The notes under the pieces are model-generated. The model saw only the letters and a program-made list of their open reading frames with translations. It did no database searches and had not been told where the DNA came from. A program made the position numbers and the translations under genes. 64,000 bases of DNA from Theocolax elegans (lineage: Eukaryota; Arthropoda; Insecta; Hymenoptera; Cerocephalidae): contig CM047426.1 of the NCBI GenBank assembly GCA_026168455.1, forward strand, positions 83,913,986 through 83,977,985. The letters are read 5' to 3'. Positions 14,770 to 26,008 of the stretch are shown here, piece by piece (position 1 is the stretch's first letter; the number at the start of each line of letters is the position of its first letter).

Positions 14770-14775
14770 TTTTAT
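14770..14775 (-). terminator. wls polyadenylation signal (AATAAA)
   Basis: TTTATT on the plus strand reads AATAAA on the minus strand, 29 bases past the wls stop codon. If used, the 3' UTR is very short. Confidence 0.6.
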
Positions 14776-14804
14776 TATTTTTTTTGTTCGAACTTGGTGA
14801 TAAT

Positions 14805-17800
14805 TTAATCTATTGCCGTTTTCCGAGTAAATGCCGTCAAGGATAACGTTTCATTTGGTTCAGTTGGTAATCGTGAAAATTCTATTTCTTCACTTAAACT
14901 ATTCTCTACAATATGAAGACATATAAATATGATTAAATGTTAAACAAGAAATTAATATTTCAATTTGAAACTGCATATGATACCTGACGGTTCAACTGGC
15001 CATTGTTTGTGTGATGGTGCATATAGGCAAAGTAGAGCTATAATATAAATATTCCACATGCCATAAACACCCGTAAAGAAAGCTGATGTCATCTCTAATT
15101 CTATATGTTGATCCCATTTCCATTGACCTTCTGCAACCTAGAAATTATTATAAAAATATATAAATTTTTCGACCTTTAGATTGCACTAAAAATCAATTGT
15201 TTCTCATTTAATTAATATTACCTGACCCAAAATAAATCCAATGACGGTCAATGACGCACATAATAAAGTTGCGATCATTAAAAATTTAAAACGATAAATG
15301 ACACCTTCATAATGTAAACGTCGAGCCGAACTCATACTTGGCAGCACAGCTCGTTTCGCACTTATGTTTATAAATACTTTCCATATCATATATGATAAAA
15401 ACAAAAGGTAAATTCCAGCAGATACTCCAGCCAAAATGATGAAAGATAACTGAGTTATAGCTGTGTTAAAGAAAATGTGTAAAAACACGTACATTTTAAA
15501 ATTATTCTGAAATTGATTCTTTTAAGATATTCCTATTACATTTTTAAATTAGAAAAATTTTTGTTTCTTTTTTTTAATAAAAATGTTTGATAACATTATT
15601 AAAAACAATGTAATAGTACAATTATATTAAAAAAATTTCTTTTCTATTTGATTATTGTGGTATTTTTAAAAGGATACAGCAAATTTAGCGCCAAGATTTG
15701 TAACCCAAATTGAATAAAATGGATTTCGGAGTTGTACCCCGCGCTCACACATATCAAAAAATAAAAGAGACATGCAACCAACTCCAACTGCAGAAAGATG
15801 ACGCCAATAACTTTTTAAGGATCTGTTTTGTTCTCCATCCTATAAAATATTATAATGTACATACAAAAATGTAAATTTTAGTGTATACTATGTCTATGAT
15901 AAATTTGAGTAAAATTTACCTGAACCTAATTTTGTTTATAGAGAATAGCATGAAATAAAAAACAAAATCAATTAATATTCATGATGGTTACATGCTACCA
16001 AATATATAATGGTTTTTTTTTTATTTATTACCATTAGATGTTCACCAGCAAAAACAAGCCAGAAAGATAAAAGCATTGCATAAAATATTCCTTGCCTAAC
16101 ATCTTCTAGCAAAAGCATAAAAGGCATATCAAAAATCAGAGTAAGATATTCCAATGGCACTAAAAATAATATTGTAGAAATTAATGTTATGTAATCTGAT
16201 TATGGAATAATGATTATAATAAATTATTACTTACGATTTAAAAGACTAAGAGCACATCCTAAACCTAGTAACATATATTCTAATAAAGCTGGTGATCTTG
16301 AAAGCATATGAATTCTTCTCCAATACCAGCAAAGTATAAAAAGAGTAATTGGAAAATAAATAGTCTTTAAGCTGACCCAAACTTTTGTGAATCCACCATT
16401 TTGATTGATTACCTAATTTAAAATAATTATAAATTATATTATTATATTTTACAGTTTATTACAAAATAAGAATTCAATTTACAAAAACTTACAGTGAGCC
16501 ATAAGTCAGTTACATGACCTAAGTCTTGATTAATGTTTTTCAATGGATCATTTGGTAAACGTACATTAAGTAAATAATAATCATGGTACAATGACCCTAA
16601 TTCAAAAAGTGAGAGTGTACTGCAGTTATAATTATATTCTTCATGAAGCTGTAAATTTGTAATAAGTATATAAACAGTATTAAAACTAATAATTTTATTA
16701 AAAAAATGTAAATTATAAATGTTAAGTAATATTTACTGTTTCATTGGAACAATCTAAATCTCTTTCTACTATAGAAGAGGCATAATGTTTCCATTCGTCT
16801 TCAGGATCTCCTTTGTTTCTGTATGCTAATCGAGCATCTAAAGTCAACCTTGTTGTTGGAGCTACAAAAAATTTTTATTTTTATCTCTAAAATTTATTTT
16901 CATAATTTAATTATACTCATAAATGTTACTTACGAACAACTATGTGATTGTGATGCATAATATCTACTTGTAAAACGCCAATTAAGCTATGTTGCCATCG
17001 AGAGTAATCTAATATTTGTTTATTTCTTGGTGTAGGCATCTATAAATATAAAATTATTTTAAAGTTAGTGCTGGTTTTAGTACTTTTACAATATATTATT
17101 TTAGTTACCTGAAATGTATAAACAATTGGAACAACTTTCTCTGTGATTTCATGGATATTAATTAAGTCACATTTGCCAGGTGGTCTAGAATATATCCACT
17201 TGTCCATACCTGGCGGTGCACCAGTTTTATTACGTACATCAAGACAAGCTGAACCTAATATGTTTTGGCTGTTCGAGGGTGGAGGAGCTGAAACGAAATG
17301 TTATTATATTGTATAAACTGTATATCTATCTATAGTATATCTATCTATAGTTGATGATGTATTAATTTTATTTTATTATATTGTAGTAAAATATTTAAAA
17401 TTAGAAAATAGAATAAAAAATTAATGATAAATTTAAAAGATGGAATAGTAATTTAGAATGCAATATTAATGACTAAGATGTTTGAGTAATATGTTTGAAA
17501 ATGAATCTCAACCCCCCAAAAGTGGAGGTAATTATCAACCATCAAGAGAGGAAAAAAGGGAAACATGTCACAACGAAATGGCTAAGTATGCTTAACAACT
17601 GAAAAATCGAAGTCATGATGTCTCAAGTATCCACTTCATTGTTTCCCCTTCGTGATACTTAGAAGAGGAGAAACAACGAAAGGAACACTCTGATATGTAC
17701 ATAACTGAGAGGGAATACTATTAAAACAACTTGTATTAAAACAGGGTATTTTAATTAATACATGAATACATGATAATTATATATTTGCATAATGCAAATA

Positions 17801-18307
17801 ATAATAAAATATCTTTAGTGCTTCTAGATTGTTCTGCTTAAAAAAAAACTTATTTAAACAAAAATAAATGTACTTAACTAAAAATATCAACAAAATTAAG
17901 AAGGTATCTAAAAAAATGAAGATTATATACCTATAGATAAAGTAACCGAGAAAGAACCGGGAAGTTTTATTTTTTCCCGGCCATAAAAATGACCATAAAA
18001 CCAATGTACACAAGACACACAAAGCCGGGCCCCCTCTTTTCCTTCTATTCTTAAAAAAAAGGAGATATCTTAAAAATACGTTTTTACGAATACCATACTT
18101 AATTCTCCATGAAATATTATAATCAATACAAAAAACAAAGAAAACTAAAATTTTGTAAAAAAAATGCAACCCTTACGATTAATGACATCGAATTATCTTA
18201 CCTACAAGTCCTCCAATGAGAAAGGATATGATTTGTCCGATGATCAGCAGCAACACGAGGACAGACAATTTTTTACCACTAAGATTCTCGATTATCGTGC
18301 CCTGCAT
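14805..18307 (-). CDS. wls: Wntless (Evi/Sprinter), Wnt cargo receptor, complete
   Basis: Multipass membrane protein that carries lipid-modified Wnt ligands from the ER/Golgi to the cell surface. Eleven exons (coding order): 18307-18202, 17287-17109, 17039-16934, 16861-16737, 16648-16493, 16412-16235, 16159-16032, 15839-15678, 15449-15222, 15137-14984, 14905-14805; all phases agree and give 540 aa, close to the human length of 541. Exon 1 encodes [14 protein letters not shown] followed by transmembrane segment 1 (about residues 14-34). The luminal domain follows. The C-terminal membrane core has family hallmarks: [52 protein letters not shown] and [10 protein letters not shown]. The exon 9 acceptor was placed at 15450 (CAG before TTATC) because it keeps frame and aligns [11 protein letters not shown] with the family. 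The gene is divergent from Strip, with the LINE between them. Confidence 0.97.
17957..17980. repeat. Inverted repeat in wls intron 1
   Basis: CCGGGAA and TTCCCGG, perfectly complementary 7-bp arms around a 10-base AT-rich loop. It is GC-rich in an AT-rich intron. Function unknown; it may be chance. Confidence 0.4.
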
Positions 18308-18905
18308 CTTCGGTTGCGCCGCCGGTGACCGGGTATCGTTCCAAGTTGATCCTTTATTTATTTTTATACACCCCCGCCTACGCAGTACAACTTTTTGGAC
18401 AATAACTCATTCACTTACCGTTCTGGTAGTATAATAGACTAAGACTCGTTTATTTTTAAAGGATTAACGATGAGGATATTTTTGATCTTCTGATTATGAA
18501 GTGTATAGTCTAAGCTTTTGATTCCAGGTCCCAAAAAATTCTATTCCTTTGCGCACCTGGATGAGAGAGCGCGCGCGCGACGGCGTCACAATCCTGTGAA
18601 GCTGCGCGGATCCTCTCTTGCTTTAGCATGGGAAAAGTGTGTAGCTGTAGTAGGACTAGTAGGTGTAGGACTCGCTGTGCTGTGTTTATAGCAGAGATTA
18701 GTAGAAAGAGATTGCCGATCCAATGTTAAAAAGTCGAGACAGAAACGACAACGATACCACCTAGCTGCTGCTGCTCGAAGCTTTCGCACAATTTGAAAAT
18801 CGAAGAGGCGGGGTATACCGAGTGATTCCGATTGGTTCCTACTCCGGCGGGGAGTATGAACTCGACTAGCGAAGCAGGGGGTAACGAGAACCAGACCAGT
18901 ATGAC
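18308..18905 (-). promoter_or_regulatory. wls 5' leader and promoter region
   Basis: GC-richer DNA just upstream of the wls ATG, including a CG-alternating run near 18570. It holds two blocks, 18692-18719 and 18778-18797, that recur in inverted orientation upstream of Strip (see separate entries). The minus-strand frame 18586-18915 has no recognisable domain and overlaps this leader. The transcription start was not located. Confidence 0.5.
18692..18797 (-). repeat. Left copy of an inverted two-block conserved element
   Basis: In minus orientation, block A (18797-18778, TCAAATTGTGCGAAAGCTTC) is followed by block B (18719-18692, starting ATCGGCAATCTC). Both are identical to blocks at 26009-26028 and 26093-26120 on the plus strand. 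The sequence between blocks is diverged but of similar length (58 against 64 bases). Confidence 0.8.
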
Positions 18906-19099
18906 CATGGTTCAAATCACCTGACTCCTAAGAAATTTTTTTTTCCTAGTTCTTAATAAAATCAAATAATTATAATTATAAAATTAAAAATTAATAAAAA
19001 ATTACAAAAGCAGACATTAAAATAAATAAATACTTAACCGTAAGCTTCCCACCAGGGGGCACAACTTAAATATAAGTTTCGACAATTATACAGCGTATA

Positions 19100-19179
19100 G
19101 ATACGGTAGCCGTGAGCGTTAAGGTGCGCGTATGCAATCGGTTAACCAAAGGGTCTCGGGTTCAAAACTCGTGATCTTA
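19100..19179 (+). pseudogene. tRNA-like sequence (degenerate tRNA or SINE head), left
   Basis: An A-box-like segment (TAGCCGTGAGCGTTAAGG, from 19107) and a B-box-like segment (GGGTTCAAAACTC, 19158-19170) are spaced as in a class II tRNA, and the T arm pairs at four of five positions. The 5' and 3' acceptor halves do not pair, so this is not a functional tRNA call. It is followed by a T-rich run. A second tRNA-like sequence faces it at 25635-25720. Confidence 0.4.
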
Positions 19180-19529
19180 ATTTTTTTTTAAGTTATTTAA
19201 TTTATTTAATTATTTGATACGTTTATATTACATAATTTTAATAAATAATTGATAAATATCTATTTTAATAATTACTTATATAATAGATTTTACATAACTA
19301 AATATTACAATAGTTATTATTATATGAATTTATATCATAAAAATAATAATAACAAATATAAAACAATTTTTAAACATATAAAAATTAAGGAATATATCAT
19401 TTAATAAACATTATAATTTGCATTTTAAAAATAATTAGCTTAATAATGAAGTTTAATAAAAGAGTAATTATAAGTTTGTTGTATAAATTTAAAAAAAAGC
19501 TAATTAATTGATACTATAATAATTATTAA
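19180..19529. other. AT-rich flank of the LINE insertion
   Basis: Extremely AT-rich, no genes. The word TTAATTGATACTATAATA occurs here near 19503 and again past the LINE tail near 25130, in the same orientation, which suggests a short direct repeat around the insertion site beyond the simple target duplication. Confidence 0.5.
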
Positions 19530-19542
19530 TTTATATAATAAT
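19530..19542 (+). repeat. LINE target-site duplication, 5' copy
   Basis: TTTATATAATAAT directly precedes the LINE and recurs at 25099-25111 directly after its poly(A) tail. Two further A bases match but merge with the tail. Confidence 0.8.
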
Positions 19543-19751
19543 GGATCGGAACGAGGGAGCGCGGCGAGTTTGCATGGCAAGCGAAAAACCATCGAAAATA
19601 GTGGAGTTAGCGCGATATTATAAAGGAAAAGTAGAAAAAAGCAAAGATAAGGAAACAAGGAACACCTGGAAACGTTATCTAAAGAAAATATTCAGAGAGG
19701 TAAAGGAAATCAACAAGTAAAATCAAAGCTGGAAAGACAGGTTAGGAAGAG

Positions 19752-21456
19752 ATGGCGGACAAAGGTAAAGAAGAGAGAGAACACGCGGGAAAAGTTAAGT
19801 TGGAAGAAAGCAAGAGAGGAAGAGGAAGGCCAAAAAAATTACGGAAGAAACTGCAGAAGCAAAAAGGATGAAATATTATCTGGATAAGCAAAATATAGGA
19901 GATCGCCAAGTATTCGAGAAAAGTAATTTAATTAAACACTCGCCGACGAAAAAAGGAGATCAGCTGGTAAGGAAAGAAATTGATTTTACCGATAGAGAAA
20001 AGACCGGGAGAAAGCAAGCGAGACCGGTATAATCGAGAAAGTAAAAGATGCCGAGAAAGGGCAAGGGATAGAGAGTAAAGTACACGAAGAAGGAAAAGAA
20101 GAGAGCAACGAGAACAAAGAGGGGCACGAAAAAGGCAAAAACAGAGATGGAGAAGCGAACGAGGACGACACGAGAGTCGAAGAAACGAGCGAAGCGGACG
20201 GCGCGAAGGAAGGAGAAACGTGCGAAGCGGACAGCGCGAAGGAAGGAGAAACAAGCAAAGCGGACGGCACGACGGACCGAGATGCGAGCTGTGGAGAGGG
20301 GAGAGGAACAACATCACAGCTGATAGGTACGGGAAAATTTAGAACGGCAACGAACAGCGACGGAGGATCAACGGCGTGGAAGGAAGACGATATTTTAGTT
20401 AGTAAGAGCGATTTTTATAATAATGTTAGGGAAATTATAGCAATAGAAACTGGTGATTTAGTAAGGAAAGTGAACCAGTTAAGGTTAGAGCAGGATAGAT
20501 ATAGGAAAGAAATATATGAATTAAAGGGAAGAGTAAAGTTAATGGAAATAGATAAAATAAAGGAAAAAGAATCAGGGGAAAAAATGTTTGATGAATTAAT
20601 CAAAATAAAGGAAAAAATAAAGGAGTTCGAAATAATTAAAGGTAAAACAAATGAAAGTTATTTAAAAGAAATAGGAAATTGCAAAGAAAGGGTAAGACAG
20701 GTAGAGGAAAGATTAGTAGCTATAGGAGAAGAAAATAACAATGTACAAATAGAGACGGGTGATACTTTGGTTAGACAGAGGACAGAAGACGAGAGAGAAA
20801 GTACGCAAACATACGAGACGAACGCTCACGAAAACTGGGAGAGACAGAACGAGACAAATCATTTACTGGATAACGCGAAAACTCGAAGAGCAGATATAGT
20901 AAGAATAAGTTCTGAAAGCGAAGAAGGGTCAAACGAATTATTTAGCAGTAGGAACTATTTAAAAAGAATACCGGAAAAACTGACCGAAGAAGAACAAGAT
21001 TTTGAATTTAAGGAAAGAAAGCTCAGGAAAAAAAATATATTTATAAGGGGAATCAGGACAACGGGAAATAAATTAAGAAACGAAATAAAAAAAATAATAA
21101 AAAGCAAACTAAATATAGATATTTATATAAAAAAAGTAAGAGCGATAGGGGGAGGATTATTACTAGAGCTAGAATCTTTGGAAAATAAAATTGAGATAAT
21201 GAAAAATAAAAAACAATTAAAGGGAGTGGAGATATGGCTAAATGATGACCTAACAGAAAGGGAAAAAGAAATTAAAGAATGGTTAAGGGAAATAGAAAAG
21301 GAAGAATCGAGTATAGGATTAGATGTAAGATTAGGTTATAATAAAATTAGAGTAGCAGGCATATGGTATAGCTGGAGTGAAAAAGAGGGAAGGTTAGTAA
21401 AAGACAAAGAAAGAGGGAAATATTATAATCAAAGAGGAGAGACTTTTCGTAAATAA
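19752..21456 (+). pseudogene. LINE ORF1 (nucleic-acid-binding, coiled-coil), disrupted
   Basis: A frame opens at the ATG at 19752 (MADKGKEEREHAG) and includes an AT-hook-like RGRGRPKK. It then stops near 19870, and the continuation needs two frame changes (near 19860 and near 20030). From 19996 to 21456 one frame is open: a Glu/Lys/Ala-rich segment, a long coiled coil (around the GTG codon at 20470, MNQLRLEQDRY onward), then an RRM-like C-terminal part beginning RKLRKKNIFIRGI and ending YSWSEKEGR. This order resembles L1-type ORF1 proteins, which trimerise and bind element RNA. Assignment to that fold is by pattern, not alignment. Confidence 0.7.
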
Positions 21457-21459
21457 TAA

Positions 21460-22346
21460 AGAATTAAAAGAAAACAAAAATTTAAGGGTAATGTCATGGA
21501 ACATATCAGGATTAAAAAACATATTAGGATTAGAGAAATTTATAGAAAAATATGAGATAGTAGCATTACAAGAAACCTGGGTAGAAAAAAATAAAGAAAC
21601 AATTTGGATAGAGAAATTAGATAAAAATTTCAAGTGGGTATCAAAAGCAGCAGAAAGAGACAATATAAAAGGGAGGGCTAAAGGTGGAGTAATAGTAGGT
21701 ATTAAGAATAACATAAAAATAAAAAATTGCAAAGAATGGGAATTTGGTATAGTAGTAGAAGGAATAGAAAGAAAAGCCAAAATAAATAGAATTATAAATT
21801 TAATAATAGTATATAATAATAAAAAAATTGACAATGTAATTAAGGAAATAAAAATGATGTAGCAAAATATTCAGAACGGGGAGAGCAGATTCTCATAGTA
21901 GGAGATTTTAACGCTAGAATAGGTAAATGGCAAGTAAATAAAATGGGAGAGAGAGAGGAAACTAGAAATTCGAGGGATAAAATAACTAATAAGGAGGGAG
22001 AAAGACTACTTGATTTTGTGAAGAGTGGGGAGGTAACATAAAAAATGGGGCAACAGAAGGAGATTGGGAAGGGAATCAGACTTTTATAGGAGATAATGGA
22101 GAGTCTGTAATTGATTTAATACTAGAAATCGAAAACGAACAGGGAAGTATAGTAGATAGAATAGAAGTAGTACCAAGAATAGAATCAGATCACCTACCCA
22201 TAACACTAACTTTAAAAGGAGACAAATATAATGAAAAAAACGGTGTAAATAATATAGATACAACACAAGTAAAAAGTCAAGGAGAAAAAGGGAAAAAAGA
22301 AGGGGAAGTAAGACTAAAATGGAATAAGAACAAAGCAGAAGAATAT
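21460..22346 (+). pseudogene. LINE ORF2 apurinic-like endonuclease region, frameshifted
   Basis: The endonuclease nicks target DNA to prime reverse transcription. Catalytic-motif segments are visible in three frames: MSWNISGL and LQETWVEK in the frame ending at 21862, GDFNARIG (from 21907) in the next, and SDHLPIT (about 22186) in the third. Frame changes lie at about 21855-21862 and about 22024-22030. The Asn, Glu, Asp-Asn and Asp-His motifs typical of APE-type LINE endonucleases are all present, so the loss is by small indels rather than deletion. Confidence 0.8.
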
Positions 22347-24845
22347 ATGAATAGAATGGAAGAAATAGGAAAATCATTGAATTTTGAGAGTCTAAGTAAC
22401 CAGGAAAAATGGAATTTGTTAAAGGAAGCAATATGGAAGGTTAGCAAAGAAATAGGACTTACTTGCAAAATAAGTAGAGGAGGGCAGGGGCAAGATCAAC
22501 AAATAGTGGAACAGAAAAAAGTAGCTTTTACAGCCCTGAAAAAATGGGTGGGATCAAGAGAGGAAAAAGATAAACAGTATTTTAAAGAGGAAAGAAGAAA
22601 ACTCAGAAAAATTAGGAAAAAAATAATTAAAGAAAAAAGAGATATAAAATGCGAAAAAATAAAAAAGAGTAAAAACATGGCAGAGTTTTGGGAAGCAGTT
22701 AATCAATTTAGGCCTAGGAGAAATAGAAAAGGGAAAAATATAGAAAAAGAACAATGGGTAAAGCATTTTAGAAAATTACTAGGAGGAGAAACAATACAAG
22801 GGAAAGAGGAGGAGAGCATAGAAAGCAGGGAATTAGAAATAACAGAAAGTACATGGGAGGAGGAGGGGGAAAAAGAGCTAGATCGGGAAATAACTTACCT
22901 AGAAATTAAAAATGCGTTAAAAAAGATGAAAAATAATAAGGCGGCAGGCGAGGACGGAATAGAAATTGAATTTATCAAATGGCTACCTAGTAAATGGATG
23001 GGAGAATTAATAAGAATAGTGAATCAAATTTTAGAGAATGGAAAATTAATTGAGGGGTGGGAAGTGGCTAGGATATTTCCGATATATAAAACACAAGATG
23101 AAAATTTACCATCAAATTACAGGGGGGTTTCTTTACTAAACGTAGGATATAAATTGCTAACAAACATACTAACTAATAGATTAAGGAATTGGCTAGAAAA
23201 AGAAAAAAAGCTAAAAGAAAGTCAAGCAGGGTTTAGAAAAGGCAGGAGCACTAGAGATCATATTTTTACTTTAAAAAGTATCATAAATAATAAATTGAAG
23301 GAAAAAGGGGGGAAGGTATATGCATGCTTTATTGACTTTAAAACAGCTTTTGATTCGATTGACAGGAAAATTATGATAGAGAAGTTAGGAAGAATGGGAA
23401 TAAAGGGAAAATTCTTAAAGGTGGTAAAGAACATATACTCTAAAACGGAAAATGAAGTCATAACAGGGCAAGGGATTTCGGAAAGATTTAAAACTATAAA
23501 AGGAGTAAAACAAGGATGCCCATTGAGCCCTTTAATCTTTAATATATATATAGAAGACCTAGAGGAGGACTGGGTAAGAAAAAATGAGGGAGGAACAGTC
23601 ATAGGAAAAGAAAAAATTTTTTGTCTTAAATTCGCAGATGATGTAGTAGCATTAGCGGACAGTAAAGAGGGGTTAAATAACATGATTAAGGACTTGGAAA
23701 AATTTAGTAAAAAGAATGGTCTAGAAGTAAACACGAAGAAAACGAAAATAATGATTTTTAGTAGAGGAGGAAGGAGGGTAAAAAAGGAGGAATGGAAATT
23801 CATGGGAGAGGAGATTGGGGTAGTTAAAGAGTATAAATATTTAGGATACTGGTTTACGACAAAAAATAGGGATACAACACACATTAAAAGAATGGCAAAC
23901 AAAGTAAAAAAGGCAATTAACACAATATGGGGTATTTGGAAAAGAGGTAGGATTAATAATTTAAAGGACAGGCTGTATTTACTAGATTCGATAATAAAGG
24001 CGGGTTGCTGTTATGGGGTAGAAATTTGGGGATGGGAAAGATGGGAGGAAATTGAAATCATTCAAAGTAGATACGTAAAAATGGCAATGGGTTTAAATGC
24101 AAATACGCCGGCATATATTTGGAAAATGGAATCGGGAAGGCACAGCTTTGAAATAGGTAACTGGAAAAGGGCTTTTAAATATTTAATAGCAATTAATGAG
24201 ATGGGAGATGAAAGGTTACCGAAAATATGTTTAAAGGAAGAAATTAGAGGAATCACAAATGGTTACCCATCAGAATGGGGAAGAAAAGTTGTAAAATCCT
24301 TTTTTAACATAGGGGATGGAGAAGGGATAAAGGGTATAATAGGAGAAAATGATAAAACAAAGATAAAGAAAAAAGGAGAAAAAGCAGTAGAGGTAAAGAT
24401 AGAACAGGAATTGCAAGCAAATTGGAATAGAATAGATAAGTCGAGATACTGGGAAAAATATAAAAATTGGAAGATAGAAATAGGTAGAGAAAAATATTGG
24501 GATGATAAATCGTTAGAAGGTAAAATTAAAGAACAATGGGCGAGAATACGTTGTGGAAATATAGGGTTAGCAGGAAATAAAGGGTATACAGACCGTACAT
24601 GTAGGTTATGTAAAAGGGAGACAGAAACGTTAGAGCATATATGGAAATGTAGAGAGGCTAGAAGAAAAATAAAAAGGGAATGGATAGTGGAAGTAGACAA
24701 AAGAGGGCTATCCAAACAGGAGGGTAATTTTCAGGAGAAATTAAAGGAAATATTTAGAAATAGGCCGATAGAAGAAATTTGTAGATATAGCAGAGATTTC
24801 GAAAAGCAAGTTAGATTAGAGAGAAATGAAGGAAAGGTAGAATAG
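22347..24845 (+). CDS. LINE ORF2 reverse transcriptase region, open reading frame
   Basis: 832 codons from the ATG at 22347; the same frame is open upstream to about 22026, so this ATG is not the native start. Reverse transcriptase motifs in order: NYRGVSLLNVGYKLL, QAGFRKGRSTRDHIF, CFIDFKTAFDSI, GVKQGCPLSPLIFNIYI and the catalytic KFADDVVALAD. Towards the C terminus, CRLCKRETETLEHIWKC is a Cys/His knuckle common in LINE ORF2 proteins. The protein is Lys/Glu-rich. Many antisense frames here are shadows. The domain is intact but the upstream endonuclease is broken, so an active enzyme from this copy is unlikely. Confidence 0.93.
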   Translation: MNRMEEIGKSLNFESLSNQEKWNLLKEAIWKVSKEIGLTCKISRGGQGQDQQIVEQKKVAFTALKKWVGSREEKDKQYFKEERRKLRKIRKKIIKEKRDIKCEKIKKSKNMAEFWEAVNQFRPRRNRKGKNIEKEQWVKHFRKLLGGETIQGKEEESIESRELEITESTWEEEGEKELDREITYLEIKNALKKMKNNKAAGEDGIEIEFIKWLPSKWMGELIRIVNQILENGKLIEGWEVARIFPIYKTQDENLPSNYRGVSLLNVGYKLLTNILTNRLRNWLEKEKKLKESQAGFRKGRSTRDHIFTLKSIINNKLKEKGGKVYACFIDFKTAFDSIDRKIMIEKLGRMGIKGKFLKVVKNIYSKTENEVITGQGISERFKTIKGVKQGCPLSPLIFNIYIEDLEEDWVRKNEGGTVIGKEKIFCLKFADDVVALADSKEGLNNMIKDLEKFSKKNGLEVNTKKTKIMIFSRGGRRVKKEEWKFMGEEIGVVKEYKYLGYWFTTKNRDTTHIKRMANKVKKAINTIWGIWKRGRINNLKDRLYLLDSIIKAGCCYGVEIWGWERWEEIEIIQSRYVKMAMGLNANTPAYIWKMESGRHSFEIGNWKRAFKYLIAINEMGDERLPKICLKEEIRGITNGYPSEWGRKVVKSFFNIGDGEGIKGIIGENDKTKIKKKGEKAVEVKIEQELQANWNRIDKSRYWEKYKNWKIEIGREKYWDDKSLEGKIKEQWARIRCGNIGLAGNKGYTDRTCRLCKRETETLEHIWKCREARRKIKREWIVEVDKRGLSKQEGNFQEKLKEIFRNRPIEEICRYSRDFEKQVRLERNEGKVE

Positions 24846-25098
24846 AATTAGATAAGAAATAGGAATTAAAAAACATGCAAAACTCAAAGAACTGTTTAAG
24901 ATAAGTAATTAGAGTAAGGAAAATGTAAATATCAAATATTATTGTTAAACATATTTATTATTATATTTATTACTTATGTATTATTAAATGTAAGAATTCG
25001 GAAAAATTGTCGGGTTACAAATGTAAAAAGAAAACTGTACGTTATCTATACATGGAAATAAATAAACTAAACTAAACTAAAAAAAAAAAAAAAAAAAA

Positions 25099-25111
25099 TT
25101 TATATAATAAT
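25099..25111 (+). repeat. LINE target-site duplication, 3' copy
   Basis: Matches 19530-19542 exactly and lies directly after the A tail of the LINE. Confidence 0.8.
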
Positions 25112-25634
25112 AATAAATAATAATAAAAATTAATTGATACTATAATAAAATTATAAGCAACTTGAATAAATAACTTAAACGTTCGTTTTTGTATTAATTT
25201 TAATATAAACATGTGATTAATGTTTACATCAATATTGATGTCACTTAATAAAATTAACGGTGCATAAAATGTAAAATAATATTTAATGATTATTTACAAT
25301 TAATTTGTTTAATCGTTTACAAATAAAAGTTCTATACATTTAAGTGTTATATATTTTTATTTTAATTAATTATTTTGAATGTACAAAAGTTTAAAAAGTT
25401 TATAAGAAACAAAAAATGTACTATTTTCATATACTATATGTATTAAATATTTTAATAAATACCTTAATTTTTCAAAGGTATTTAAATATTTCATTGTAAA
25501 AGTATTGGAATTTTCGATTTCATTAAGTTTTTGTCTTGTTTTTAAAATATGAAAAAAAATTACAATTTTATAGCTAATACTGTATTTATTATTATAACAA
25601 TAATAATAAATAATAATTATAAAATTAAAAAAAA

Positions 25635-25720
25635 ATGTAATGCATGGGATTCGAACCCACGACCGCTTGGAATCATGCATTTAATAGAGGAAGCTTTAAT
25701 CCACTTGACCAACGAATTCG
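25635..25720 (-). pseudogene. tRNA-like sequence (degenerate tRNA or SINE head), right
   Basis: On the minus strand, an A-box-like TTGGTCAAGTGGATTAAAGC precedes a near-perfect T arm, GTGGG-TTCGAAT-CCCAT (B box at 25659-25647). The D arm resembles tRNA-Ser/Leu, but the acceptor halves do not pair, so a working tRNA is not supported. A CCCAAACAGGGGG-type word lies about 45 bases upstream (25759-25771), and a similar CCACCAGGGGG word stands the same distance before the left tRNA-like copy. Confidence 0.45.
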
Positions 25721-26008
25721 TGTAAGGTTTTGTATTGGAATTGATTTATGATCATCTACCCCCTGTTTGGGTTTATTAATTTATATATACATATTAACGA
25801 TTTTGATATTCATTAATTTTATAAAATTTTATGTAATGACTGAAAAAAAGGGTTGACGCTAAATTTAATCATCAAATAATTCCAAGGATATATAATGCGC
25901 GCATCAACAATAATATATGTTTGCTCCCTCTCTTCTCTCTCTTCTCTTTCTTCTCTTTCTTCGTTGTTCGCAACACCCTACTCCAGCTACTTTCCCTCTC
26001 CCATACTC

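Larger units (their letters stand above)
19543..25098 (+). mobile_element. Non-LTR retrotransposon (LINE, APE-endonuclease type), near full length, frameshifted
   Basis: A 5.56 kb element with an ORF1-like coiled-coil protein, an ORF2-like endonuclease/reverse transcriptase, an A-rich tail (about 25080-25098) and a 13-15 bp target-site duplication. These show insertion by target-primed reverse transcription. The coding strand is A-rich, giving many Lys/Glu/Ile codons unlike the host genes. ORF1 has at least two disruptions and the endonuclease region at least two frameshifts, while the reverse transcriptase frame is long and intact, so the copy is probably non-autonomous now but not ancient. 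Clade is not assigned; it lies in the wls-Strip intergenic region. Confidence 0.93.

Noticed and set aside
17777..18169. 130-codon minus-strand frame
   Set aside because: Inside wls intron 1, Phe/Ile/Lys-rich chance frame in AT-rich DNA.
18586..18915. 109-codon minus-strand frame upstream of wls
   Set aside because: Overlaps the wls leader/promoter and shows no domain or conserved start.
23258..23923. 221-codon antisense frame
   Set aside because: Shadow of the LINE reverse transcriptase, produced by its A-rich coding strand.
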